A stretch of DNA of 64,000 bases from Candidatus Gastranaerophilales bacterium (GTDB lineage: Bacteria > Cyanobacteriota > Vampirovibrionia > Gastranaerophilales > Gastranaerophilaceae): the NCBI GenBank assembly GCA_944324365.1, contig CALUWA010000005.1:1-64000 (forward strand), in the 5' to 3' direction. Both the position numbers and the translations under genes were made by a program. Under the pieces are notes generated by a model, which had not been told where the DNA came from, did not search any database, and worked only from the letters and a program-made list of their open reading frames with translations. Positions within the stretch are counted from its first letter, which is position 1. Every line of letters begins with the position of its first letter. Of the stretch, positions 18,422-26,796 are shown piece after piece.

Positions 18422-19231
18422 ATGATTGATAAAACAGCAATAATTCATCCTTCTGCACAAATTGCGGATGATGCAATTATAGGGCCTTACGTTGTTATAG
18501 GCGAAAATGTAAAAATAGGCAGCAAAACACGCGTTATTGCAAATGCATACATTGAGCACGCAGAAATAGGTGAAAGATGTACTATTTCTCCTTTTGCTAC
18601 AATTGGTTCAGAGCCTCAGGATTTGGGTTATAAAAATGAGCCGACAAAAGTTGTAATCGGCGATGATACGATTATTAAAGAAAACGTAACAATCCACAGA
18701 GGCGCCGCTTGCGGAGATTTTACCACAAGAATAGGCAACAAATGTCTGCTTATGGTTGGTTCACATATTGCTCATAACTGTGTGCTTGCTGATCAGGTGA
18801 TTTTGGCAAACCTTGTTACATTAGGCGGGCATGTTCATGTTGGTTTTGGCGCATTTGTCGGCGGCATGAGTGTATTCCATCAAAATATCAGAATTGGCGA
18901 TATGGCAATTATAAGCGGTTTCTCCGCTTCACGTCAGGATATCCTGCCTTATTCAAAAGGGGAAGGCAGACCGCCTGTTCCGCGCGGCTTGAATGTTGTT
19001 GCGCTTAAACGCCGCGGAGTTCCGCAGGAAATAAGAAATAACATGAACCTTGCGTTTAAACTTCTTATTTCCGAGGAATATAATACAACACAGGCGATAG
19101 AAAAGATTAAAGCTGAAATTCCTATGAATGAATATATTGAAAAGATGATTGAATTTATCAAGACATCAAAAAGAGGAGTTTTGTTGAAAACTCATAAATC
19201 AGGTCATGAATCGCTTGAAAGTGAAGAATAA
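18422..19231 (+). CDS. lpxA: UDP-N-acetylglucosamine acyltransferase, first step of lipid A
   Basis: 269 residues, near the 262 of E. coli. Left-handed beta-helix hexapeptide repeats throughout the first ~190 residues (IIHPSAQIADDAIIGPYVVI, VTIHRGA, HIAHNCVL with the catalytic-type His), then the C-terminal helical domain. It adds a 3-hydroxyacyl chain to UDP-GlcNAc. Its presence indicates LPS and an outer membrane, in line with the autotransporter upstream. Strong ribosome site and a 17-spacer promoter. No other lpx gene is adjacent. Confidence 0.92.
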   Translation: MIDKTAIIHPSAQIADDAIIGPYVVIGENVKIGSKTRVIANAYIEHAEIGERCTISPFATIGSEPQDLGYKNEPTKVVIGDDTIIKENVTIHRGAACGDFTTRIGNKCLLMVGSHIAHNCVLADQVILANLVTLGGHVHVGFGAFVGGMSVFHQNIRIGDMAIISGFSASRQDILPYSKGEGRPPVPRGLNVVALKRRGVPQEIRNNMNLAFKLLISEEYNTTQAIEKIKAEIPMNEYIEKMIEFIKTSKRGVLLKTHKSGHESLESEE

Positions 19232-19287
19232 ATAACGACATCATTTGATAAGCGGATGTATTAAAGTTATTTAAAATATAAGATTAT

Positions 19288-19315
19288 AGCCGGTAAATAC
19301 TTACCGGCTGTTTTT
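19288..19315 (+). terminator. Terminator after lpxA
   Basis: Nine-pair stem AGCCGGTAA/TTACCGGCT with a four-base loop followed by G and five T. Confidence 0.85.
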
Positions 19316-19334
19316 ATGATGAAAGGAGAAAAAT

Positions 19335-20438
19335 ATGGAAACTATTTGGGATAAATATGCAAAAGTCCTTGTTGATTATTCAACCGATGTTCAAAAAGGA
19401 GATACCGTCCAAATCAGAGGTACAAGCGTTTATACGAAAGATTTGGTAAAGGCGGTTTATAAAAGAGTACTTGAGCGCGGCGGTCATCCGATACTCAGGA
19501 CTTCGTTTGAGGATTTTTCGGATATTTTCCTAAAATACGCTTCTGATGAGCAGCTGGATTATGTGGATGATATAACAAAACTTGAATACGAAAAAATAGA
19601 TAAATTTATATCTATAGGCGGCCCGATGAACACAAAAAATCTGGCTAAAGCAGATATTAAAAAGCTTGCAAGACGCGGAAAAGCAACTAAACCGCTTTCT
19701 GAATTACTGATGAAACGTTCTGCAGACGGCACCGCAAGCTGGGTTATAGCAGATGTTCCGACCCATGCTCTGGCACAGGAAGCCAAAATGTCTTTTGATG
19801 AATATTCGGAATTTTTGTTTAAGTCCTGCTATTTGGACTTGGAAGATCCGGTTAAAAAGCTCAAAGAACTTGATGAAAAACAAACCAAATGGGCAAATTA
19901 CCTTAACGGGGTAAAAATGCTCCATATAACAGGCGAAAAAACAGACATTACATTCAATGTAGAAGGACGGAAATGGATAAGCTGTTCAGGAAAGAATAAT
20001 TATCCTGACGGAGAAGTTTTCACATCACCTGTAGAGAACGGAATTAACGGAGAAATTTACTTTGATTTTCCGCAAATTTACAGGGGCAATGAGGCTGACG
20101 GAGTCCATTTATGGATAGAAAACGGCAAAGTTGTAAAAGCCAAGGCGGATAAAGGCGAAGAATACTTAAATGCTATGCTTGATATGGATGAGGGCTCCCG
20201 CGGAATAGGCGAAATTGCAATAGGTACAAACGATGAAATACAGGATATTACCGGAAATATTCTATTTGATGAAAAAATTGGCGGAGCAATTCATATGGCG
20301 GTTGGGGCATCTTATCCGGAAACCGGCGGTAGAAATGTTTCAGGACTTCATTGGGATTTAATAAAGAATATGAAAACCGGCGGAAAGATTTATGCCGATG
20401 ATAAATTAATTTATGAAAACGGTAAATTTATAATTTAA
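19335..20438 (+). CDS. M29-family aminopeptidase (AmpS/PepS type)
   Basis: 367 residues with AAAGGAG before the ATG. The family pattern is seen in full: the N-terminal KYAKVLVDYSTDVQKGDTVQIRG, then the central FNVEGRKWISCSGKNNYPDGEVFTSP and the C-terminal IHMAVGASYPETGG...SGLHWDLI, which carries the metal-binding His and Asp region. These are cytoplasmic, metal-dependent, broad-specificity aminopeptidases used in peptide turnover. It has its own ribosome site and is closed by a terminator, so it appears monocistronic. Confidence 0.88.
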   Translation: METIWDKYAKVLVDYSTDVQKGDTVQIRGTSVYTKDLVKAVYKRVLERGGHPILRTSFEDFSDIFLKYASDEQLDYVDDITKLEYEKIDKFISIGGPMNTKNLAKADIKKLARRGKATKPLSELLMKRSADGTASWVIADVPTHALAQEAKMSFDEYSEFLFKSCYLDLEDPVKKLKELDEKQTKWANYLNGVKMLHITGEKTDITFNVEGRKWISCSGKNNYPDGEVFTSPVENGINGEIYFDFPQIYRGNEADGVHLWIENGKVVKAKADKGEEYLNAMLDMDEGSRGIGEIAIGTNDEIQDITGNILFDEKIGGAIHMAVGASYPETGGRNVSGLHWDLIKNMKTGGKIYADDKLIYENGKFII

Positions 20439-20444
20439 GTTAAC

Positions 20445-20476
20445 AAGCCTCTGCAAAAGCAGGGGCTTAAATTTTT
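20445..20476 (+). terminator. Terminator after the M29 peptidase
   Basis: Ten-position stem AAGCCTCTGC/GCAGGGGCTT (one G-U) with an AAAA loop and a T-run after it. Confidence 0.85.
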
Positions 20477-20579
20477 GGGAAGATGTAAAAATATGTAACA
20501 AATCACATTGAAAATTTAAAGTTTTTTGATGGCACATCCGAATAAGTAAATGTACTTAGATTCACAAAAGGAGTGTGTT

Positions 20580-20789
20580 ATGAAAGACAAAAAAATCCTC
20601 GATACCGATGAAATGATGGTAGATTATGCAGAAATGACAAGTTTTGACTTTAATTCTTTGAGTTATAAGCAGATGTGTGATTTGCAAAAGATGACAGACA
20701 GCGAATATGATGAGAAGCCTATCCCGTTTAAATATGGAAAATTTGATTTAGTGGATTTATTCCATTCATTTATTACGCAAAAAGATTAG
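20580..20789 (+). CDS. Small acidic protein, unknown
   Basis: 69 residues from ATG 20580, chosen because AAAGGAG lies nine bases upstream; an in-frame ATG at 20550 lacks one. Acidic, Met-rich (DEMMVDYAEM), no membrane segment or known motif. The next small gene starts 22 bases after its stop, so the two probably form one transcript ended by the hairpin at 21094. Not recognised. Confidence 0.6.
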   Translation: MKDKKILDTDEMMVDYAEMTSFDFNSLSYKQMCDLQKMTDSEYDEKPIPFKYGKFDLVDLFHSFITQKD

Positions 20790-20811
20790 AAAACTTTGAG
20801 GGCTCGTGATT

Positions 20812-21054
20812 ATGGATATGAAGGATATTTTTGAAAACGGGTGTTTTTCGCCCGGCTGGATAGAAAAAGACGAACCGCAAGTTAACTATGTTCCTGTCGA
20901 GGAGCAAATGCGGCAGGTTCTGCCCAGAAAGGATTTAAGTGTTCTTCTGGCAGAGCTTGAAGATATTAAAAACAACATTGAAGAAGTAAAAGCAAAACAA
21001 TGGTATTTGGCAAGATTAGTGCAATATCATAATGAAGGTTTTGCCAGAACATGA
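20812..21054 (+). CDS. Small helical protein, unknown
   Basis: 80 residues from ATG 20812 with GAGGG upstream; GTG 20806 is too close to that site. The C-terminal half (LSVLLAELEDIKNNIEEVKAK) is a likely amphipathic or coiled-coil helix. Two-gene unit with the preceding small gene. Not recognised; a phage- or plasmid-type accessory protein is possible but unsupported. Confidence 0.6.
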   Translation: MDMKDIFENGCFSPGWIEKDEPQVNYVPVEEQMRQVLPRKDLSVLLAELEDIKNNIEEVKAKQWYLARLVQYHNEGFART

Positions 21055-21093
21055 TACCTTGTTAGGATGGCTGCCGAGATTTGGAGAGATAGT

Positions 21094-21124
21094 AAATCGC
21101 CTCTTTATAAGAGGCGATTTTTGT
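21094..21124 (+). terminator. Terminator after the two small genes
   Basis: AAATCGCCTC/GAGGCGATTT stem, seven-base loop, then T-rich sequence. Confidence 0.8.
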
Positions 21125-21251
21125 GTAATAAAAAAAGCTTGATTTTAAAAAATGTTTATAGTACATTAATTCATGCGGATGTTCCGGCGAATATATAAAC
21201 CCCTGTTAAGTTTAGGTAAGTAAGTTGGAGCATTTTGAAAAAAGAATATGC

Positions 21252-21530
21252 GGGCTGCTAGCTCAGGTGGATAGAGCACTCTGCCGAGAAAAACGATTGA
21301 GTATCGTTTTTCGAGAGGACCTGATAAGGCTCCGCAAAAAGACAAGACTTGATTCAGTACATTTTTACAATAGAATATAAATAATGGTTGCGGGCTGCTA
21401 GCTCAGGTGTTAGAGCACTCTGCCGAGAAAAACGATTAAGTATCGTTTTTCGAGAGGCCCTGATAAGGCTCCGCAAAAGGACAAGACTTGATTCAGTACA
21501 TTTTTACAGTAAAATATAGACAACGGTTGC
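21252..21530 (+). repeat. Two tandem 139-140 bp degenerate tRNA-Ile-like units
   Basis: Units begin at 21252 and 21392 and abut the real tRNA-Ile at 21531. Each starts with the same 18-27 bases as the tRNA (GGGCTGCTAGCTCAGGTG...TAGAGC), then diverges into a ten-pair hairpin (GAAAAACGAT/ATCGTTTTTC), then regains CCTGATAAGG, the tRNA anticodon-loop sequence, and loses the T-arm and acceptor end. Each unit ends in a promoter-like stretch (TTGATT, 16 bases, TAGAAT or TAAAAT) leading into the next copy. They cannot fold as tRNAs. Probably a decayed duplication; a transcribed role is speculative. Confidence 0.85.
21488..21515 (+). promoter_or_regulatory. Promoter of tRNA-Ile
   Basis: TTGATT (21488-21493), a 16-base spacer and TAAAAT (21510-21515), fifteen bases before the tRNA. 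A near copy lies 139 bases upstream, and a related TTGATT-17-TACATT precedes the first unit. Confidence 0.6.
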
Positions 21531-21604
<74 letters not shown>

Positions 21605-21607
21605 GAT

Positions 21608-21645
21608 AAAAGAGAGGTAAGGTTTTCCTTAACCTCTCTTTTATT
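21608..21645 (+). terminator. Terminator after tRNA-Ile
   Basis: AAAAGAGAGGT-AAGG pairs with CCTT-A-ACCTCTCTTTT, one bulged A, followed by T-rich sequence. Confidence 0.8.
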
Positions 21646-21671
21646 TTGAGTTGTTATAATTTAACAGGACA

Positions 21672-21720
21672 TTAATAGGTTTCAGGGTAATAGGTTTAAT
21701 AGGTAATAGGTTTCTGGGAC
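21672..21720. repeat. Short TAATAGGTTT-type repeats
   Basis: Four loose copies of TAATAGGTTT or AATAGGT lie between the tRNA terminator and the first 68-bp repeat, at the left edge of the accessory region. No gene is seen between 21055 and 21978. Confidence 0.6.
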
Positions 21721-21726
21721 ATTGAG

Positions 21727-21794
21727 ACAGGGAAAATTTAATAAAAAATCAAACAGACAGCACGATTGAGGCTGTTTTTTAGTATTGAGATGTA
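21727..21794. repeat. 68-bp direct repeat, copy 1
   Basis: From ACAGGGAAAATTTAA to AGTATTGAGATGTA; identical over 68 bp to copy 3 (52330-52397) and over 49 bp to copy 2 (40167-40215), all in the same orientation. The core CAGCACGATTGAGGCTGTTTTTT can fold as a small terminator-like hairpin. It is followed by TGCACT-type sites at 21901-21940, interrupted by the inverted repeat at 21807. Confidence 0.95.
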
Positions 21795-21806
21795 CCGGTC
21801 TTTTTG

Positions 21807-21900
21807 TCTTGGATTATTCGGGGTGTCGGCGGAGTAACGTCCGACCGACACCTTACGGGCTTGCTCGTCTTGCCCCGCATCGCCCTACCGAAAATCCGCT
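21807..21900. repeat. Left member of a ~95-bp inverted repeat pair
   Basis: TCTTGGATTATTCGGGGTGTCGG... to ...ACCGAAAATCCGCT is the approximate reverse complement of 23946-24042. It carries an internal GTGTCGG/CCGACAC stem and is more G+C-rich than its surroundings. Compared with the copy-3 end at 52398-52408 it looks inserted between GGTCTTTT and GCACTT, so it is probably a small MITE-like insertion. Confidence 0.8.
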
Positions 21901-21978
21901 GCACTTATTTACTCAATTCTTGCACTAAATTGCACTAAAATTCTGTCACCCTGAACTTGTTTCAGGACCTAACCCGTC

Positions 21979-23272
21979 CACAAATTACGACAAATGGGTG
22001 TTAGCACGAGACGGTGAAAAAGCACTGTCAGACAAGGTTGAACCGTATATTGAAAGGGATGCAAGCCTGCTTGATGTCGGGGATATTTTAGTCGCAAACG
22101 GACATAAACTGGCGTTTCAAGTGATTAATCCGTTTACGGGCAAGCCTTGTCGAGCCACCTTAGTCGGATTCTTGGATTGGAAATCAACAGCACTTGTCGG
22201 GTATGAAATTATGCTTGAAGAAAACACCCAATGCATTGCAAGTGCACTAAGAAACGCAATAATAAACCTCGATATGATACCGAAAATTGTCTATCAGGAT
22301 AACGGAAGGGCGTTTAGAGCAAAGTATTTCACAGACGATAAAGGATTTACGGAACTTGGTTTTTACGGGCTTTATGCAAAACTCGGGATTGAAACGGTAT
22401 TTGCAAGACCATATAATGCAAGGTCAAAAGTTATTGAAAGGTTCTTCAAAGAATTTCAAGAAGGATTTGAAAAACTAATGCCAAGTTATGTCGGTTCATC
22501 AATTATCAATAAACCCGCATATTTGAAAAGAAACGAAAAATTCCACTCCAACCTGCATAATGATTACATCCCCACAATAGAAGAAACAATCAAAATGATT
22601 GATATGTAGCTTAAGTTTAAGAACTCTCAGCCCTGCACAAATGCACCTAATATGACAATCGCAGAGGTTTTGGAAAGTCGCAAGAACCAAAATATTGATA
22701 AAAGCTTGCTTGACGATTTGATGCTGGCAACTGAAGTCAAAACAATTCAGCGAAACGGTGTAAGGTTCCTAAACTGCGATTATTTTGACGAAAGACTATA
22801 CGGGCTGAGAGGAAGAGTTTTAGTAAAATACAACCTGTTTGATCTAACTAATGTAAAAGTTTTTACCCCGAAAGGTGAATACTTATGCACAGCAGAGCGA
22901 GTAACCGAAACCCACCCAATGGCAAAGATTTTAGGAACGGTTGAGAATTTAGAGGATTACAAACAAAAAATCCAAAAACAACAAAAACTGAAACGGAAAA
23001 CTATAAACTCGGTTAAAAAATTATTGACTAACGATGAAGTAAAACTGATTGAAGCAAGGTCGAACCAAGAAGAATTGGAAAATTCTAACAATTTTCAAAA
23101 AGAGTTCAAGCCTCATTCAAATGGTGTTCAAAAAATAAACAACGGAGAAAAATCACTCCCGATATTCAAAAACAATTCAGAAAAATACGAATATTTAATA
23201 AAACATAACCCTAGTGATACTTGGATTGCAAAATTTAAACAAACAAAGGAGTACAAACTGTTATATGAATAA
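21979..23272 (+). pseudogene. Mu-like DDE transposase, 5'-truncated and disabled
   Basis: Homology to the transposase copy at 53481 starts near 21979, so about 155 N-terminal residues are gone. The first catalytic Asp (VADGHKLAF in the other copy) is Asn here (VANGHKLAF, codon 22097-22099). The second Asp (YQDNGRAF) and the Glu region (RSKVIERFFKEF) remain. The frame is interrupted by one amber codon (22607-22609) and continues in the same frame through NSQPCTNAPNMTIAEVL into the C-terminal Mu-type beta-barrel domain to 23272. Three lesions mark it as dead, yet its stop still overlaps the MuB-like start. Confidence 0.85.
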
Positions 23273-23945
23273 GACATTTGTCAGAACTCGAAATGTAAGG
23301 AATTTTATAGGCTTAGTTGAAGCCCTGAAAAGTAAACCCAAAAACATTCCTAAAATGGGACTTATATATGGCGAGCCCGGGCTTGGAAAATCTCAAACGG
23401 CACTTTGGCTAGCCTGCAAATATGACGGAATTTACATTCGAGCCTCAAACCTTATGACAAGCAGGTGGCTTGTTGAAGAAATTGTTAGGGAAATGGACGA
23501 ACTTCCTCGGTATTTAACCTCAGACAACTTTAATGTAGTGATTAGCAAACTTATTCAAAAGCCAAAAATTATTTTTGTAGACGAAATCGACTACTTAATG
23601 AACAATTACAAAAGTGTTGAAACCCTAAGAGATATCCACGATAAAACAGATTGCCCGATAGTCTTTGTCGGAATGGGCTTGGCTCACAGAAAACTTGAAC
23701 GCTATAAGCATTTATATGACAGATTTAGTGAGATTGTAAAATTTGAGACCTTTGAAATAGAAGATTTGAGCCAAATTTTTAGCCAACTATCTGAAATACC
23801 GTTTACCCCAGATTCGATAGAATATATCCACAAAAAATACAATAGGTTCAGACAAATAGTACAGCTTATAAGCAAACTTGAAAGTTTTGCAAAAGAAAAT
23901 AATTTAGAAGAAATTACAAAAGAAGTTATGGAGCAAATTATATGA
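23265..23945 (+). CDS. MuB/TniB-like AAA+ transposition ATPase
   Basis: 226 residues from ATG 23265, with AAAGGAG upstream; its start overlaps the transposase stop by eight bases. Walker A GEPGLGKSQTA near residue 37, Walker B IIFVDEIDYL, then sensor-type VFVGMGL. Such ATPases select target DNA and activate the partner transposase. The gene is intact although the adjacent transposase is not, so it may serve another copy or be recent decay. Confidence 0.85.
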   Translation: MNKTFVRTRNVRNFIGLVEALKSKPKNIPKMGLIYGEPGLGKSQTALWLACKYDGIYIRASNLMTSRWLVEEIVREMDELPRYLTSDNFNVVISKLIQKPKIIFVDEIDYLMNNYKSVETLRDIHDKTDCPIVFVGMGLAHRKLERYKHLYDRFSEIVKFETFEIEDLSQIFSQLSEIPFTPDSIEYIHKKYNRFRQIVQLISKLESFAKENNLEEITKEVMEQII

Positions 23946-24042
23946 AGCGGATTTTCGGTAGGGCGCCGTGTGAGCGAAAGCGAACCCAGCCCGTAAGGTG
24001 TCGGTCAGACGTTACTCTGCCGACACCCCGAATAATCCAAGA
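23946..24042. repeat. Right member of the ~95-bp inverted repeat pair
   Basis: AGCGGATTTTCGGTAGGGCG... to ...CGAATAATCCAAGA matches the reverse complement of 21807-21900 with few differences, again with a CCGACAC/GTGTCGG stem. Together the pair brackets the transposase remnant and the MuB-like gene. Confidence 0.8.
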
Positions 24043-24054
24043 CGAAAGGACAAC

Positions 24055-24615
24055 ATGAATATAGAACGATTAACAAAACATTTAAAAGAATTTACACTTG
24101 ATGATATTGAATTGATAGCAGAATGCGATTGCAAAACAAAGCTTGAACAGCTTTTGAATAGCAATAAAATACTTTTTGAAAACGGAATTTATAAATACAA
24201 TGAAGAAACGAAAACAGATGAAAATTATGAAATATTCAGTCCGCTAAAGAATAAACACCTAAAAATTAGTATAGAAGATGCAAAAGAATATTTTATGAAA
24301 AATTATGTCGAAAAATACTGCAAATTCGAGACCTATAGGAATTATAACGCAATTTTTAACTTCAATATTATACCGTTTATAAACTGCTATTACCTGCATG
24401 AAATTGATATTGAGTCGATAAAAGAACTTTTTAAAGTCTGCGAATTAAGACGCCTGAAACCCCGCAGAATTAAAAACACAATGGCACTTCTAAACCAACT
24501 GATAAAATATTTCCAACACCTTGGAGTGATTGATAGAAGTTGCGTCTATCAGGTTAAAAAAGTACAAGACAAAAACCATTTTGGAATAGAAAACTTAATT
24601 TTTGAGGGCTTTTAA
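24055..24615 (+). CDS. Mobile-element protein with integrase-core-like helical region, unknown
   Basis: 186 residues from ATG 24055 with GAAAGGA upstream. The first 60 residues look like a small helix-turn-helix; residues about 75-160 (AKEYFMKNYVEKYCKFETYRNYNAIF...LRRLKPRRIKNTMALLNQLIKYF) resemble the SAM-like core-binding domain of tyrosine integrases, but no catalytic domain follows. It overlaps the next gene as TAATG. Probably an accessory transposition or regulatory protein. Confidence 0.5.
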   Translation: MNIERLTKHLKEFTLDDIELIAECDCKTKLEQLLNSNKILFENGIYKYNEETKTDENYEIFSPLKNKHLKISIEDAKEYFMKNYVEKYCKFETYRNYNAIFNFNIIPFINCYYLHEIDIESIKELFKVCELRRLKPRRIKNTMALLNQLIKYFQHLGVIDRSCVYQVKKVQDKNHFGIENLIFEGF

Positions 24616-25013
24616 TGAGTAAAATGAAATTATTTAAACAAGCAGAGCAAATGTATTTAAAAGGCTCGACCGTTAGTGAAATCTCTTTAGAACTTGGGAT
24701 TGCAAAAAGAACTTTGTTTTACTGGAAAAAGCAATATGATTGGGATAAAAAGCGAAAAGAATCAATGTATGATAAATCCCAGTTCAAAGAGGATTTGCAA
24801 AAGTTTGCCCAAAAGCTTATGGATAAAATTGCAAACAGTAATAAAACTAACAGCCAAATAAGCCAAGCAGAATACTATTCCCTTGTGAATATTTTGAACT
24901 TTCTCCCTGAATTGAAAGAAAACAATACCCAAAACGAAACACCCCAAATAAAAGCCGAACTTTCTCCGGACTTCATCCGCCAAATCGAGCGTGAAATTTT
25001 AGGGATTGAATAA
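24615..25013 (+). CDS. Helix-turn-helix protein resembling Mu-type DUF1804 / small terminase
   Basis: 132 residues, translationally coupled to the preceding gene through TAATG. LYLKGSTVSEISLELGIAKRTLFYWKKQ near residues 13-40 is a clear helix-turn-helix followed by YDWDKKR, the pattern seen in phage small-terminase and DUF1804 proteins of Mu-like elements. The remainder is helical and charged. No other phage structural genes are present. Confidence 0.6.
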   Translation: MSKMKLFKQAEQMYLKGSTVSEISLELGIAKRTLFYWKKQYDWDKKRKESMYDKSQFKEDLQKFAQKLMDKIANSNKTNSQISQAEYYSLVNILNFLPELKENNTQNETPQIKAELSPDFIRQIEREILGIE

Positions 25014-25057
25014 CTCCTGCAAATTTTTGTGCTATACTAAAGAAAAAGGAGTAAAAT

Positions 25058-26773
25058 ATGGCTGGTAAAATAGATACAGACAAATGTGATATAAAGAATT
25101 TATTTAAAGATTTTTTCTTTTTAATTCCAAATTATCAACGACATTATGTTTGGCAGGCGGATAATGTAAATAAATTATTATCAAATATATATGATCATAG
25201 TAAATTTCAAGCTTCATTAAAAGATGAAGATAAAGAAGAATATTTTCTAGGCTCTTTAGTTTTGCAAAAAAGAGGGAAAACGTATGATGTATTAGATGGG
25301 CAACAAAGACTCACGACACTGTTATTAATTATGACGGTGTTGAGAGATATTTCAAAAGACAAATTTAATTGTGATAAATATATAAAAGTAGCAAAAAATG
25401 ACTTTGAAGAAATATATAATGATACTAACAGAATAGAATTTCAAATCAGGGATGATATTGAAGATTTTGTACAAAAAAATATATATAATTATGATGAAAA
25501 TATGGATATCCATAAAAAATATTCTGAAATTGAGCAAGAAAAAAATAATAAAAATACATCTAAGAAAAACATGGCCATTGCTCTATCTGAAATAAAACGG
25601 TTTCTAACTGAGTTAAATGAAATCGAATTAAATAATTTTGTTAAAACACTTTTAAACAATGTTGTTGCAATATATGTATCAACAGAAAACCAAGAGGATG
25701 CCTTTCGTATGTTTACTGTATTAAACAGTAGTGGAGTACCATTATCAGGTGCTGACATATTAAAGTCAATGAATTTAGGTGCGGTAGAAAGCTCTCAAAG
25801 GGATAAATATGCAAAAAAATGGGAGGACATAGAAAAATTATTTGGAGAAGAGGATTTTGATCGATTCTTGTCTCATATTAGAACTTTAATAGTAAAACAA
25901 AGGGCAAGAGGTACATTATTAAATGAATTTCAAAATATTATTTATAATAAAACATCTCCGAAACTTAATATGGGAAAAGAAACCATTTCTTATATAGAAG
26001 AGTATGCAAATATTTATTCAAAAATAATTCTTTTAAGTCCAATTGATGAGAATAAAAATCCTAATATGTTAGATAATAAATATAAAAATTTTATCGAAAT
26101 TTTAAATTCAGGATTTGCTTCTACTGACTGGATACCTCCTTTACTATTTTTTTATAAAAAATATGGGGAAGAATATCTTTATGATTTTTTGGTTAAGCTT
26201 GAAAAAAAGGTCTTAGGAGATGTTATTTGTAAGGAGTTTGCTACGAAAAGAATTGATAATCTTAATAAAATATTATCTTTTATAGAAGAAAGTAAATCCG
26301 CACAAGAAGTTATAAGCAACAACACGTTCTTTAATGTCGATAATAAGACTGTTATAAATACAATTAAAAATGACAATATTTATGGTAAGAGTTATGATAA
26401 ATATCTATTATTAAAGTATGAATATAAAATGCAAGACAATTCCACTCATATAGGTGGATATACAAATATTAGTATTGAACATGTCCTTCCACAAACACCA
26501 GATGAAAATAGCCAGTGGTGTAAGGATTTTTCAGTAGATGATCGGGATTTCTGGACACATAATATTGCTAATTTAATATTGATTAATTTTAGAAAAAATT
26601 CTGCTTTAAGTAATTCTGAATTTGATGTAAAAAGAAAGATTCTGAAAGAAAAAATAAAAGATAAATTTCAAGGAAGTCTTGAAGTTTTAAATAATGAGCA
26701 ATGGTCTGTCTCAACTCTACAAGATAGACAAAAAAGGATTTTAAAAGAATTATTTAATTATGAAGAAACATAA
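25058..26773 (+). CDS. DUF262 + DUF1524 (GmrSD-like) type IV restriction protein
   Basis: 571 residues, AAAGGAG before the ATG and an extended -10 (TGCTATACT) upstream. N-terminal DUF262 has the ParB-like nucleotide motif DGQQRLTTLL (residues 80-89) and FLIPNYQRHYVW. The C-terminal DUF1524 domain carries an HNH-type core SIEHVLPQ (H475) followed by NIANLILI...FDVKRKIL. GmrS and GmrD are fused here, as in GmrSD enzymes that cut modified (glucosylated hydroxymethyl) DNA. Adjacent Mrr homologue suggests a type IV pair against modified phage DNA. Confidence 0.85.
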   Translation: MAGKIDTDKCDIKNLFKDFFFLIPNYQRHYVWQADNVNKLLSNIYDHSKFQASLKDEDKEEYFLGSLVLQKRGKTYDVLDGQQRLTTLLLIMTVLRDISKDKFNCDKYIKVAKNDFEEIYNDTNRIEFQIRDDIEDFVQKNIYNYDENMDIHKKYSEIEQEKNNKNTSKKNMAIALSEIKRFLTELNEIELNNFVKTLLNNVVAIYVSTENQEDAFRMFTVLNSSGVPLSGADILKSMNLGAVESSQRDKYAKKWEDIEKLFGEEDFDRFLSHIRTLIVKQRARGTLLNEFQNIIYNKTSPKLNMGKETISYIEEYANIYSKIILLSPIDENKNPNMLDNKYKNFIEILNSGFASTDWIPPLLFFYKKYGEEYLYDFLVKLEKKVLGDVICKEFATKRIDNLNKILSFIEESKSAQEVISNNTFFNVDNKTVINTIKNDNIYGKSYDKYLLLKYEYKMQDNSTHIGGYTNISIEHVLPQTPDENSQWCKDFSVDDRDFWTHNIANLILINFRKNSALSNSEFDVKRKILKEKIKDKFQGSLEVLNNEQWSVSTLQDRQKRILKELFNYEET

Positions 26774-26796
26774 TATAAAAAAGAATGAGGTAAAGT

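Noticed and set aside
21252-21530. The two upstream units as functional tRNAs
   Set aside because: They lack a T-arm and a 3' acceptor strand and carry a long hairpin in the anticodon region.
22607-22609. TAG as a recoded sense codon (e.g. pyrrolysine)
   Set aside because: The gene is also 5'-truncated and has lost a catalytic Asp; other genes use TAG as a normal stop (hsdM).
24055-25013. A full Mu-like prophage
   Set aside because: No head, tail or lysis genes follow; only transposition-linked and small-terminase-like genes are present.
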